Assembly (NCBI RefSeq): GCF_003606325.2
Contig: NZ_CP031843.2
Location: forward strand, 682,001 to 746,000
Source of the DNA: Bartonella kosoyi
Lineage (GTDB): Bacteria > Pseudomonadota > Alphaproteobacteria > Rhizobiales > Rhizobiaceae
DNA length: 64,000 nucleotides
Direction of reading: 5' to 3'
Shown one piece after another: positions 16,932 to 25,376 of the stretch (its first letter is position 1; each line of letters starts with the position of its first letter). The position numbers and the translations under genes are program-made. The notes below the pieces were generated by a model. It did no database searches. It was not told the DNA's origin and worked only from the letters and a program-made list of their open reading frames with translations.

Positions 16932-18239
16932 TTATCTATCTTCCTCGTCCATATGGATAACGCCTTCGCCTTCATCACATGCGTTAGGTGGGGCGTTTGG
17001 ATCAAGGGTATCATCTTTATCTGGTGTGGTATTGGCTACGTTTTTTGCAGCGTCTTCTTGGGTTTCATCAAAAAGTTCACAATCTATTTTTGTGGTGTAA
17101 CCACCTGTTTTATCAAGCTTGTGTTTGACGCTTTTGATGCGCCATTCTGCTGGAATATAGGGGCGGAAAGGGGGCTCATGAACAAGCTTTGCTTCTGCTT
17201 GCACAAAGGGATCACCACCAATATCACATGAGAAAGAAGATTTCCCACGTGATGATTTGTTGCGATAAGCAGCAATAGCCGCAACAGCTTCTGATTGATT
17301 GTGGTAGGTGTATTTGAGTTCATGAAACGGTGCTTGACCAACCTTGACTTCCTTTTTTTCACCAGTGCGGATATCATGATAGGTGGCAAGTACACCGCCC
17401 TTTTTCTCTTCTTCTTGCTCTTGATTTTCAGGTGTTTTGGCTTCCGTCTCTGCTTTAGGCAAATTGGGGGCGTCACTTTTATCCATATGGATCACATCTT
17501 CGCTGTCATCAACTTCTTCTGGTTCTCGTGCATCAGCGGCGGCTTTTTGGTCATCTCCTGCATCTGTTGCTAAGCCATTGGCGGCACCTGCTTCATCGCG
17601 TGCACTGTATTTAAAATCCCAAGAGGTACATTGTTTTTCATGGATGACAACGACGGGCAGTGTTTCACCAGTGATGGCTTTGCCTTCACCCCGTTTAGCC
17701 AAAACAAGCTTGCCATCAACGGGTTTTGCTACCGCATCATAGTCTTCTGCAAGGCGTGTGGCAAAAGCCATATCGCTCTCAGAAGTTTGATCAATGTGAC
17801 GCACAACAATTTTTGCAAGAGCAGGATCAACTTTGGGGGTATAGCCATTGCGCTGTGCTATCTCTTGAATGATATTGCCAAGGGTTTGCTGGTGATAGGA
17901 TTGGCTTTTGGGTGTTCTATAAGACGTGTTCATGGAGGCGGCGCGTCCTGTCACGCTTAAGCTTTGTGGGGGGCTGCTTACAGAGATTTCATCAATCAGA
18001 TAGGCTCCCATATCCCGATTTTTACCGCCTTCATAGCCAAGTGTGACAGAAATGATTGTTCCGATGAGAGGAATATCAAGAAAGCCATTGTCGCTCTCAC
18101 GCGCGCGGTCATCAAGTTCTATGGTGATGCGGTCGCTTTTATCTTCTGCTTCATCCGTAATTTCAATCGACAAAACATAGTCCATAAGTATGCGTGTAAT
18201 ATCTTCTCCATTTGCCATTACTGTGCAAAAAGGTTTCAT
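16932..18239 (-). CDS. D: P2 gpD-like tail protein (late control D family)
   Basis: 435 aa from the ATG at 18239, which overlaps the gpX stop (ATGA). Homologues form the baseplate hub next to the tail tube in P2-like and Mu-like phages (Mu gp44/T4 gp27 fold). Motifs: ITIELDDRARESDNGFLDIP, SVTLGYEGG, SSPPQSLSVTGRAASM and a long ESDMAFATRLAEDYDAVAKP. Between the two conserved halves lies an acidic insert with VIHMDKSD. The same peptide returns as VIHMDEEDR at the very C-terminus, so a tail duplication is likely. Last gene of the tail block; longer than P2 D (387 aa). Confidence 0.9.
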   Translation of the reverse strand: MKPFCTVMANGEDITRILMDYVLSIEITDEAEDKSDRITIELDDRARESDNGFLDIPLIGTIISVTLGYEGGKNRDMGAYLIDEISVSSPPQSLSVTGRAASMNTSYRTPKSQSYHQQTLGNIIQEIAQRNGYTPKVDPALAKIVVRHIDQTSESDMAFATRLAEDYDAVAKPVDGKLVLAKRGEGKAITGETLPVVVIHEKQCTSWDFKYSARDEAGAANGLATDAGDDQKAAADAREPEEVDDSEDVIHMDKSDAPNLPKAETEAKTPENQEQEEEKKGGVLATYHDIRTGEKKEVKVGQAPFHELKYTYHNQSEAVAAIAAYRNKSSRGKSSFSCDIGGDPFVQAEAKLVHEPPFRPYIPAEWRIKSVKHKLDKTGGYTTKIDCELFDETQEDAAKNVANTTPDKDDTLDPNAPPNACDEGEGVIHMDEEDR

Positions 18240-18460
18240 GATTGGCTGCCCCAAATTCTAATCACCGGTGTGGCTTTGGGATAGGGGAGGATTGGCAAAA
18301 CGATTGTGATGCCTGCTTTTAAAATCGGTCCATAGTCTGCAAGACCAAAATTTGCTGCATAAACGTGTTCAACAGCAAGAGCTTGTTGACCCTTGGCATA
18401 ATATCTCCAGCAAATGGCATCAACCATATCGCCTTCTTTTGTCACGTAAAGATCACTCAT
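18236..18460 (-). CDS. X: P2 gpX-like tail protein
   Basis: 74 aa, matching the gpX family in length and pattern: YVTKEGDMVDAICWRYYAKG, then a LysM-like module and a short hydrophobic end (AGITIVLPILPY). In P2, gpX is a small tail protein needed for tail assembly and acting near gpD. It overlaps the U stop and the D start by 4 nt each. Confidence 0.9.
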   Translation of the reverse strand: MSDLYVTKEGDMVDAICWRYYAKGQQALAVEHVYAANFGLADYGPILKAGITIVLPILPYPKATPVIRIWGSQS

Positions 18461-18837
18461 AGCTCTTCACCATATTCTCTCAATTTTATTGTAAATTCTT
18501 GTTTTTTTGGGGTCCCATTTTGGTGAAAAATGCTTTGCTTTTCTTCTACAGAAAGAATGACAAACTTTCCTAAAATTTTTCCCTGACCCGTCACAAGAAT
18601 ATGAGGACCATTATGTGCCATTTGTCGCAAATATTCCAGTTGTCTATAACCGCCTTTAAAATCTGGATAGATCACACCGGTTAAAGAAAATTCCGCATTT
18701 GCAACGGCAGGCAATTGAAGTGCTGCTTTGCGCCCCAAACGCCCTTGCTCGACCCATGGAACACCATAAGACATGTCAAGGGTTTGATAAGCGGCCGTTT
18801 CAATGGAAAAGATAAAACTACCCAAAGCTAACATCAT
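18457..18837 (-). CDS. U: P2 gpU-like tail protein
   Basis: 126 aa of the phage gpU family: MLALGSFIFSIETAAYQTLD, then RWG-like region WVEQGRLGRKAALQLPA and the GKFVILSVEEKQS motif near the end. gpU is a structural tail protein made after the tape measure gene. It follows T after 5 nt and overlaps X by 4 nt. Confidence 0.9.
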   Translation of the reverse strand: MMLALGSFIFSIETAAYQTLDMSYGVPWVEQGRLGRKAALQLPAVANAEFSLTGVIYPDFKGGYRQLEYLRQMAHNGPHILVTGQGKILGKFVILSVEEKQSIFHQNGTPKKQEFTIKLREYGEEL

Positions 18838-18842
18838 GATGT

Positions 18843-20978
18843 TTAATCCGAAAGGCTAGAGGCTATAGCCAAGCGTTGCTGTTTGGCATAGCGTTCAAGG
18901 GCTTGGTTAACGGCGGCGCGGATTTCATCTTTAAGACCATTGGGGACGGAAATATTTAAATTTGAAATCATCACGCGGGCATCGATTTCTATCGGCTTAT
19001 GAACGGTAATGGGCTTGGGAGCTTTGAGGGAACCCACTTTTGCATTTGGAGCTTCCATATGCCTTGTTTCAACGCCCCCTGTATTAAAACCACTCTTGCG
19101 TTTTTCAGGGGGGGTATTTGTAACCACGGCTGTATCAAGCATTCTTTTGACAGGGGCTTTGGTTTGATTGGTAAAGGTTTTAATGGTCTTCGTTGAAGTT
19201 TTGTCGATTGTAGCCTTAAATTCTGATTTTTTTCCTCCAAAGCCAGGTATCCAACTGGTTAATTTTTGGGTCTGGTTGCTAAACCAGTCAGACAGAGCAT
19301 TCCATTTGCTTTTTATGCCATCCCATAATCCCCCAATCAGATTGGAGCCTGCTTCCATTAAATCGACACCGAACAGCCATTCAATGAGTTCATTGATTTT
19401 TTTCGAAATCCAAGAGAGTGGTGAAAAGTTTTTAAAGAGCGCCAAGAGGTTATTAAAAACATTACTACATAAGCTCGCAAAAGAATCCCATAACTTGCTT
19501 ATAAAGCTTATGACTGTGTCCCAATTTTTATAAAGCAGATATCCAATTCCAATAAGGGCTGCAATGCCAGCCATTATCCAGCCAATAGGTGTGGTCATGA
19601 TAGCAACACCAAGCGATATAAAAGCAGAACCAACGGCGGTTATTGCTGGAATAAGTGAAGTTACAAGAGATACCGCAAGACCCGCAACTGCGGAAGCAGC
19701 CGGGACCATTGCTGCAATGAATGATCCGATAAGAATTGTTCCAACTACAGCTAAAGATGCTGCTATCCAGCCATTGAGTTTATCCCAATATTTATAGAGT
19801 ACAGCAAGTGTTGCAATACCGCCAATGAGCCAACCGATAGGGGTGGTCATCATAGCATAGCCAAGGCTAACAAATGCGGCTCCCACGGCTGCTAATGCGG
19901 TAATGAGTGGACCAAAAATGAAGGAACCAAGAGCGACAAGTCCCACCTTGAAAAGAGTTATTTCACCAATCAGAGGTTCTAGCCATTGGAACCAGCCTTT
20001 AATCCTCTCTGTAAGATCACTGATGCCCTTTCTTAAATCTGAGGTAGGATTAAGCAAATCTTGGAAGACTTTTCTTAAGGTTTTAGCCCAGCTCGCAACG
20101 GTTGTTTGAATGAGGTCACGGTTTTCATCAATCAACTTTGAAAAACCGTCAACCATATCATTGATCACGGGCATAAAGCGTGCGCCAATAAAGCTCGCGA
20201 TACCACCTATTTTTTTCTTAAAGGCACCAAGCTTATCACTTAAATCTGCGGCATAGCGTGCAACATCGGCACCTATCAGCCATTTTCCTTTTCTCGCCTT
20301 TGCAAACAGCTCTTTAATGGGTGCCATGCCTTGTGAGAGCATGGATGCCATCTCTTTACCATCTCCACCAAACAGTAAGGCAGCAATGTGCTGTCTTTGT
20401 GCTTGATTTTTCATCTTACTCATCTTGTCGGTAATTTCTTCTAGTAAGAGAGAATTTGATTTGAGTTTGCCAGAAGCATTTTTGACAGAAATACCAAGCG
20501 CTTCAAAGCCCATCATGCCTCTTTTTTGTCCGGCATATGCTTGTGCCGAACGCCTATTTAAAACCGCTAAGGATTGTTGAAAAAGCTCGGCAGAAGTGCC
20601 TGAATTATCGGCTGCATCCCCCCATAATTGAAGTGATGCAACACTCATACCTAAATGGTGTGAGGCATGGTAAAGACTATCCCCCAGATGCATGGTTTTC
20701 ATGGTGAGGGCGGTTACACTTGCCACAAGCCCCCCACCAGCAAGCCCTAAGACACCGGTAAAGACCGAAGCACGGCTTGCCGCTGTACCAAGAGCACTTT
20801 GAACACCATGAAGACTTTTTGTCATGTTTTTTACAGCAGCAGAAAAGCGCGGAATACCCAAACTATGGGATAATTTTTTTGACAACGTATCGAATTGCTT
20901 TTGTACACGTTTAAGAGGCGCGGTGAGTTCGTCTTCAAGAGACAATCTCACCTTTGCGTCGGCAACTTTTTCACTCAT
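18843..20978 (-). CDS. T: Tail tape measure protein (P2 gpT-like)
   Basis: 711 aa. The N-terminal half is helical (VRLSLEDELTAPLKRVQKQF...), with the conserved ASHHLGMSVASLQLWGDAAD and VLNRRSAQAYAGQKRGMMGF. The middle has several hydrophobic Gly/Ala-rich segments with a repeated motif (MMTTPIGWLIGGIA and IMTTPIGWIMAGIA), typical of tape measures. It sets tail length and helps DNA pass the host membrane. Its ATG overlaps the E' stop (ATGA). Confidence 0.93.
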   Translation of the reverse strand: MSEKVADAKVRLSLEDELTAPLKRVQKQFDTLSKKLSHSLGIPRFSAAVKNMTKSLHGVQSALGTAASRASVFTGVLGLAGGGLVASVTALTMKTMHLGDSLYHASHHLGMSVASLQLWGDAADNSGTSAELFQQSLAVLNRRSAQAYAGQKRGMMGFEALGISVKNASGKLKSNSLLLEEITDKMSKMKNQAQRQHIAALLFGGDGKEMASMLSQGMAPIKELFAKARKGKWLIGADVARYAADLSDKLGAFKKKIGGIASFIGARFMPVINDMVDGFSKLIDENRDLIQTTVASWAKTLRKVFQDLLNPTSDLRKGISDLTERIKGWFQWLEPLIGEITLFKVGLVALGSFIFGPLITALAAVGAAFVSLGYAMMTTPIGWLIGGIATLAVLYKYWDKLNGWIAASLAVVGTILIGSFIAAMVPAASAVAGLAVSLVTSLIPAITAVGSAFISLGVAIMTTPIGWIMAGIAALIGIGYLLYKNWDTVISFISKLWDSFASLCSNVFNNLLALFKNFSPLSWISKKINELIEWLFGVDLMEAGSNLIGGLWDGIKSKWNALSDWFSNQTQKLTSWIPGFGGKKSEFKATIDKTSTKTIKTFTNQTKAPVKRMLDTAVVTNTPPEKRKSGFNTGGVETRHMEAPNAKVGSLKAPKPITVHKPIEIDARVMISNLNISVPNGLKDEIRAAVNQALERYAKQQRLAIASSLSD

Positions 20979-21136
20979 TTTGTCTTATACCTTTCTGCTG
21001 CTTGTTTTCGCCAGAATATGAGTTCTTGTGGTTCCATTTCCATCATCTCTGAAAGGGACCAATGGAACACAATGGCGATATCGGCTATGAGTTTTGCGGC
21101 GGTTTCCCAGTCAAGGTATCCCGCCGTTTGATAAAA
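20975..21136 (-). CDS. Tail assembly chaperone extension E' (-1 frame)
   Basis: In the -1 frame relative to gene E this region encodes AGYLDWETAAKLIADIAIVF followed by HWSLSEMMEMEPQELIFWRK, the GpE' pattern. No good start of its own is visible. P2-like phages make E+E' by a -1 ribosomal frameshift, and that is likely here. A possible slip site TCTTTTA lies at 21132-21138 (minus strand). The frame ends in TGA at 20975-20977, overlapping the T start. Confidence 0.7.
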   Translation of the reverse strand, partial: FYQTAGYLDWETAAKLIADIAIVFHWSLSEMMEMEPQELIFWRKQAAERYKTK

Positions 21137-21372
21137 GACTCCAAGATCTCTCCAATGCTTGACAAATCATTGATATCAAGTTCACTGATAGCTTCATGCG
21201 GCCATCCAGAAAGGCGTGCGATCATAGCGATTGTTTGCTCTACACCTTCTTTTTTATCAATGGCTTGCAAATCTTTTGTTTTGGGGCGCTGTAAGGTAAT
21301 TGTGGTGTGCTCTTTTCCTTCAAAGGTAATAGGGATAAGCAATTGATGGGTAACACTTTGTTGTATAGTCAT
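21085..21372 (-). CDS. E: Tail assembly chaperone E (P2 gpE-like)
   Basis: 95 aa: KEHTTITLQRPKTKDLQAID, IARLSGWPHEAISELDINDL and FIKRR match the P2 gpE/'phage tail assembly chaperone' family. It sits between the tube FII and tape measure T genes, as in P2. A fraction of ribosomes probably shifts to the -1 frame near the end to make the longer E+E' form that chaperones the tape measure. Confidence 0.88.
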   Translation of the reverse strand: MTIQQSVTHQLLIPITFEGKEHTTITLQRPKTKDLQAIDKKEGVEQTIAMIARLSGWPHEAISELDINDLSSIGEILESFIKRRDTLTGKPPQNS

Positions 21373-21373
21373 T

Positions 21374-21880
21374 TTATAATCCTATGTTTTCTCTGTGGCC
21401 TGCGAGTTGATTGACGCCATTGAATTTTCTGATGAGGTTGAGAACGTCTATCTCAACGATTTCAACGTCTTTCTGGACATATTTGAAATATTGCAATGTG
21501 AATGTTGCTGTAGAAGTTGCTTTGCCTCCCGGTTGCCATTCTGCCATTTCAAAGCCTTTGCAAAGTCCTCTCATGGTCATGACAACACCTTCTGCGGGTG
21601 TGCCTTGTGCTTGCATTGAACTGCGCAATGAGATGTCGACATCTGTGCGTCCCAACAGTGCCATTAATTCTGGAGAGCAATCAGAAATGGTCATGCTAAG
21701 CGTGAGGGTTTCAAGACCAAGATCAACCTCAATGGAGCTATCCATGCCACCGCCGCGATAACTCTCAACGACCAAACTCAAATTCGGTAGGGTGACACTT
21801 TCACATTTTGCTTGATAGGGAATGCCGTCGACAAAAATGTTAAAATATTTCAAAACTCTTGGTAATACGGGGACTGTCAT
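21374..21880 (-). CDS. FII: Major tail tube protein (P2 FII-like)
   Basis: 168 aa, close to P2 FII (172). Typical start PRVLKYFNIFVDGIPYQAKC, EVDLGLETLTLSMTISDCSP in the middle, and FKYVQKDVEIVEIDVLNLIR near the end. It polymerises into the inner tail tube inside the sheath. Overlaps the sheath stop by 1 nt. Confidence 0.95.
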   Translation of the reverse strand: MTVPVLPRVLKYFNIFVDGIPYQAKCESVTLPNLSLVVESYRGGGMDSSIEVDLGLETLTLSMTISDCSPELMALLGRTDVDISLRSSMQAQGTPAEGVVMTMRGLCKGFEMAEWQPGGKATSTATFTLQYFKYVQKDVEIVEIDVLNLIRKFNGVNQLAGHRENIGL

Positions 21881-23091
21881 TAAAAGATCTCCTCTAGGTA
21901 ATCATTGATGATTTGTGAACGGAACGTGATGTGTTCTGCGGGTGTTGTCGGGGTAAATTCCACATTGAAATAGACTCTGCCGCTTTCAATGGCGCTTGCT
22001 GTATTAAGCTCTAGATCAGGCGTACAGCGCCCACCAAGAATAGCGCCTTGTGCTTTCAAATCACGCAAATAAGCATTGACGCTTTCACTCACATCATGCA
22101 TGTACGTTTTTTTGATATTGCGGTCGACAGCCCATAGGTGTCCGCGCAAAATAGCATCATTGATCATATCTGCGGTGCGCACCACGGATAAAAAAGCAAA
22201 TTTTGTATCGCTTGAGAGTGTGCGATTGCCCCAGAGACGATAGCCATTTTCGCGAATAATGGTTGTGATGTTTTGTTCATTGAGAAGGTTGGCACGGCTT
22301 GATCTGTCACCAATGGAAAAATCAATGGGGCGCGCAGTTCCCACAATTCCATTGATCACTTTATTAGAAGGGGAATGCCAAAAGCCATGAGTAAAATCAT
22401 TTTTGGCAATGACACCAGCAACCACTGCACTCGCGGGCTGTTCTATGATTTTGCCATCACGATTTATCTTTACAAACGGGTCAATGAGAATAGCGCGTTT
22501 TGAATCAAAATCCTTTGCTGTGCTAAGGGCTGCTTCATCTGTTGTGTTTGGAGCATCAAGCACCACAATAGCGCGCAAACGCTCTGCAATGCCAATCAGT
22601 TCTGCTGCGACGGGGTTGGCAGTCGCATCAGTTTCATCATTTTCAGTATTCACACTGGAAGGGCGTTGATGTGTAAAGCCTGGAGCAATCAGAATACGTG
22701 GTGTTTGTCCTACAATGGATTGTGCTCCAATGAAAGCATGAACGCCTTCATAAGCACCATTTGCGTTTACACCACCTAGAATATTGGTGAGTGTTGCATT
22801 TTCGTTGTCACCTTCTTGCACACGGATGACAACGACAATTGCTCCTACTTGTTTAAAAATGAGATCAAGGGCATTGGGTAATGTACCTTGACGCTTACCC
22901 GTTTTATCGAGTTTTGCGGCTTGTGAAAGAGAGCCTGCGACCAAAACCGGTGTGTTGAGGGGGAATGCTTGTTCATCAGCATCGGGTGCTGTGCCAACAA
23001 TTCCGATAACGGCAGACTGAACCGCACGAAGGGGGCGGGTGCCGTCGTCAACCTCAACGACTTCAACACCGTGTAAAAAACCTGTTGCCAT
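21880..23091 (-). CDS. FI: Contractile tail sheath protein (P2 FI-like)
   Basis: 403 aa (P2 FI 396). GFLHGVEVVEVDDGTRPLRA and PTTPAEHITFRSQIINDYLE are conserved at the two ends. DRSSRANLLNEQNITTIIRE followed by NGYRLWGNRTL is the sheath core motif. This gene makes the phage a myovirus. It is the first gene of its block, and cassette B is inserted just upstream in the opposite direction. Confidence 0.95.
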   Translation of the reverse strand: MATGFLHGVEVVEVDDGTRPLRAVQSAVIGIVGTAPDADEQAFPLNTPVLVAGSLSQAAKLDKTGKRQGTLPNALDLIFKQVGAIVVVIRVQEGDNENATLTNILGGVNANGAYEGVHAFIGAQSIVGQTPRILIAPGFTHQRPSSVNTENDETDATANPVAAELIGIAERLRAIVVLDAPNTTDEAALSTAKDFDSKRAILIDPFVKINRDGKIIEQPASAVVAGVIAKNDFTHGFWHSPSNKVINGIVGTARPIDFSIGDRSSRANLLNEQNITTIIRENGYRLWGNRTLSSDTKFAFLSVVRTADMINDAILRGHLWAVDRNIKKTYMHDVSESVNAYLRDLKAQGAILGGRCTPDLELNTASAIESGRVYFNVEFTPTTPAEHITFRSQIINDYLEEIF

Positions 23092-23197
23092 TTTATACTC
23101 CTTTAAAATATTGGTTAATGAAATGAATGGAAAAACGAAGGGGATGATTGCTGTGTTTGTTAAACTGGCATTACGATAAAAAATTATCGAAAATATC

Positions 23198-23472
23198 TTG
23201 ACATTATTTCTGCAATGTGTATTTTCAAATCAGGTGCCTGAAAAACGCCTTAAATACACAGCGGACAAACTACCGACATAGTTTATTTTCCGCACATTAA
23301 AGACTTTGACTCATTATATGCTACATGCGTATAATAGATTTGTCGGGTGTAGTTGCGCTATACAATACCCTTATGGGGAAAGCATAACGACGGACTGTGT
23401 ACCGTGTTTTTCAGCACCCGGCACTCTTCTGGAGTGTCAATGAAAAACGTTTAATTACACAGGAGCCAAATC
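23198..23472 (+). ncRNA. Leader RNA, copy B (barcode TACACAG)
   Basis: P1: TTGACA (23198-23203), about 16 nt, TATTTT (23220-23225). P2: TTGACT (23306-23311), 18 nt, TATAAT (23330-23335). X1: CTGAAAAACGC (23238-23248) plus TACACAG (23255-23261). X2: CTGTGTA (23395-23401) plus GTGTTTTTCAG (23404-23414). X3: TGAAAAACG (23441-23449) plus TACACAG (23456-23462), joining AGGAG. The inner hairpin uses AAACTA/TAGTTT where copy A uses GATTG/CAATC, a compensatory change. Confidence 0.8.
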
Positions 23473-24231
23473 ATGGCGCAATATTTAATCGACATACACA
23501 AAGCTACGATTGATGGTGATATCGTTCAGACCGTTAATGCACGTGAATTACATACATTTTTGGAAGTAGGTAAAAAGTTTGCGGATTGGATTACTGAACG
23601 TATCAACAAATATAATTTAGTAGAAAATCAAGACTTTGTTTGCTTCCCTATTTTGGGAAGCAAAGGCAGGGGTGGTCACAATCGTAAAGACTATCACCTT
23701 ACCTTAAGCGTAGCTAAAGAGCTTTCTATGCTTGAAAATAATAAGAAAGGTAGAGAAGCTCGTTTATACTTTATCGAATGTGAAAGACGGTTAAAACAAG
23801 TAGCAACACCACAGATAGTCGCTCCACAAGTTGATTACTCCAAACCCGAAGCATTACTTGGTGTCTTAAATCATCTACAAAGACAAATCGAGAAGAAGGA
23901 TAACACCATTGCTGAATTGACTCCAAAAGCAGAGGCTTTAGAAGGCTTAAAACGTTCTGATGGTTTGTTTGGTCTTATCGAAGCAGCGAAGATGTTGGAG
24001 GTGCGACCAAAGGACTTAACCGATTACTTGCGTAAACATGATTGGGTCTATCGTCGTGCTCCAGGGGCGCCTTTGTTACCTTATCAGGATAAAATCAAAA
24101 AAGGCTTCATGGATTGCCCTGCTATCACCATTCAAAGACCGGATGGTACAGAAAAGGTACTCCCTTCAACGAAAATCACATCCAGAGGATTGGCATGTTT
24201 GAGAGAGCAAATCCATGGAGGTGTACAATGA
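23473..24231 (+). CDS. AntA/AntB + KilAC antirepressor (cassette B)
   Basis: 252 aa. The N-terminus is a different AntA/AntB variant (MAQYLIDIHKATIDGDIVQT, then a GRGGHNRKDYHLTLSVAKEL stretch). The C-terminal KilAC half, from YSKPEALLGVLNHLQ on, is almost the same as in cassettes D, E and F. Ribosome site AGGAG lies at 23461-23465, overlapped by the X3 segment of the leader. The stop overlaps the following 92-aa gene (ATGA). Confidence 0.9.
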   Translation: MAQYLIDIHKATIDGDIVQTVNARELHTFLEVGKKFADWITERINKYNLVENQDFVCFPILGSKGRGGHNRKDYHLTLSVAKELSMLENNKKGREARLYFIECERRLKQVATPQIVAPQVDYSKPEALLGVLNHLQRQIEKKDNTIAELTPKAEALEGLKRSDGLFGLIEAAKMLEVRPKDLTDYLRKHDWVYRRAPGAPLLPYQDKIKKGFMDCPAITIQRPDGTEKVLPSTKITSRGLACLREQIHGGVQ

Positions 24232-24506
24232 AGATAGATACCAACTTCTTGTGCGATTTATGGATGGCATTATCTCAATTTTCTAGACATGGAAATATGA
24301 ATGATAAAGATTGTACAGCTCTGGTTGATACTATGAGTGTCATAGAAAAAGCTTTGATTTTAAAACTACAAGATGAGATGCCAAGTATGCTTAAAATCTT
24401 AACAGTTCTAACAGATTTCGGAGATTCAGAATTACCGCATAGCATGGATTCTTTATTGCGCGCTTACGAACCAAATTTCGAGAGCCCCATTAAAAAAGTT
24501 GCTTAA
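24228..24506 (+). CDS. 92-aa partner protein of the antirepressor (cassette B)
   Basis: MKIDTNFLCDLWMALSQFSR at the start, DFGDSELPHSMDSLLRAYEP and SPIKKVA at the end. It is nearly the same as the genes at 35390 and 45500. It is translationally coupled to the antirepressor by a 4-nt overlap with GGAGGTG as ribosome site. No family recognised; a soluble helical protein is likely. Confidence 0.78.
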   Translation: MKIDTNFLCDLWMALSQFSRHGNMNDKDCTALVDTMSVIEKALILKLQDEMPSMLKILTVLTDFGDSELPHSMDSLLRAYEPNFESPIKKVA

Positions 24507-24524
24507 GTAAAAAACATGACTCAT

Positions 24525-24547
24525 CTCCCCGTCTTTAGGGCGGGGAG
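24525..24547. terminator. Hairpin between cassette B and higBA
   Basis: Perfect arms CTCCCCG (24525-24531) and CGGGGAG (24541-24547). The two flanking operons converge on it, so it may stop both. Confidence 0.6.
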
Positions 24548-24551
24548 AAGG

Positions 24552-24893
24552 TTACGAATGGCTATGTTCCATTTGCGCATTCATTTCTCTAGCTGTTAGT
24601 GTTGGAACTTTGCTAACATCTGTTTCCCGTTCTGCATGCCAAGCATCATAATTGGCTTGCATACGTAACCATATGGCAGCTCCATCACCAAACATTTTTC
24701 CAAGGCAAGCAGAAATAGCAGGAGAAACAGGCTTTTTTGCCTTCAGGATATCATAAAGATGTTGGCGTGATATACCGAGCATCTGTGCAATTTCTAATTT
24801 TGTTTTGCCTGTCTCAGGAATAATATCTGCTAAAACTTTTCCTGGATGAGTAGGGCAGCGGTTTTTATCTCTTTGTGCAGGAATGTCATTCAT
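24552..24893 (-). CDS. higA: HigA-family antitoxin
   Basis: 113 aa from the ATG at 24893; the open frame upstream runs into the toxin gene and is not needed. CPTHPGKVLADIIPETGKTK, LEIAQMLGISRQHLYDILKA and KMFGDGAAIWLRMQANYDAW are the VapI/HigA signature, with an XRE helix-turn-helix in the middle. It binds HigB and represses the operon. Confidence 0.92.
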   Translation of the reverse strand: MNDIPAQRDKNRCPTHPGKVLADIIPETGKTKLEIAQMLGISRQHLYDILKAKKPVSPAISACLGKMFGDGAAIWLRMQANYDAWHAERETDVSKVPTLTAREMNAQMEHSHS

Positions 24894-24903
24894 AACTGTA
24901 TCC

Positions 24904-25182
24904 TTAGTGATATTGTTCAAGATCAACACGGTAAGCATTACATGAGTCAAATTCAAAAGTAATACACCATGGTCCGTTAACGTGGACAGTGTAACGAGTG
25001 GGTGAATATCCAATCAAAGAATGAAAGTTAAATCCTGGAAGATTCATATCTTCTGGTTTTTCAGAAAAATCTAAACGATCAAGGCGAACCATGATACGTT
25101 TTACAAGTCTCTTATCAATCTTGGATGAATTTCCCGTTTTGAATAATTCTGCCAATGTTTTGCTTTTAAACGTTTTAATCAT
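24904..25182 (-). CDS. higB: HigB-family toxin
   Basis: 92 aa of the RelE superfamily, HigB branch. Motifs: KRLVKRIMVRLDRLDFSEKP, LPGFNFHSLIGYSPTRYTVH and VNGPWCITFEF, ending in VDLEQYH. The toxin gene lies upstream of the antitoxin gene, as in all HigBA modules. It should be a ribosome-dependent mRNA endonuclease. Confidence 0.92.
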   Translation of the reverse strand: MIKTFKSKTLAELFKTGNSSKIDKRLVKRIMVRLDRLDFSEKPEDMNLPGFNFHSLIGYSPTRYTVHVNGPWCITFEFDSCNAYRVDLEQYH

Positions 25183-25187
25183 TCCTT

Positions 25188-25216
25188 TATATAGCGTGAA
25201 AGACTATAAATGTCAA
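25188..25216 (-). promoter_or_regulatory. higBA promoter and operator
   Basis: On the minus strand: TTGACA (25211-25216), 17 nt, TATATA (25188-25193). An inverted repeat TATAG and CTATA lies between the boxes. AAGGA just downstream is the ribosome site for higB. Confidence 0.7.
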
Positions 25217-25376
25217 CAAATAGCTTACATTGCATGTGCTAAAAAAGCCCTATCTCTTAAGTTTTTTTATTTAAGGTGGGGGGAGAAGATCAAATTTTGA
25301 TACTAGATTTTCAGAAATTCGCTTAAGGGTCTTCAAAGGTCATTTAAAGACCCTTTAATATATATTATTTTTCGTT

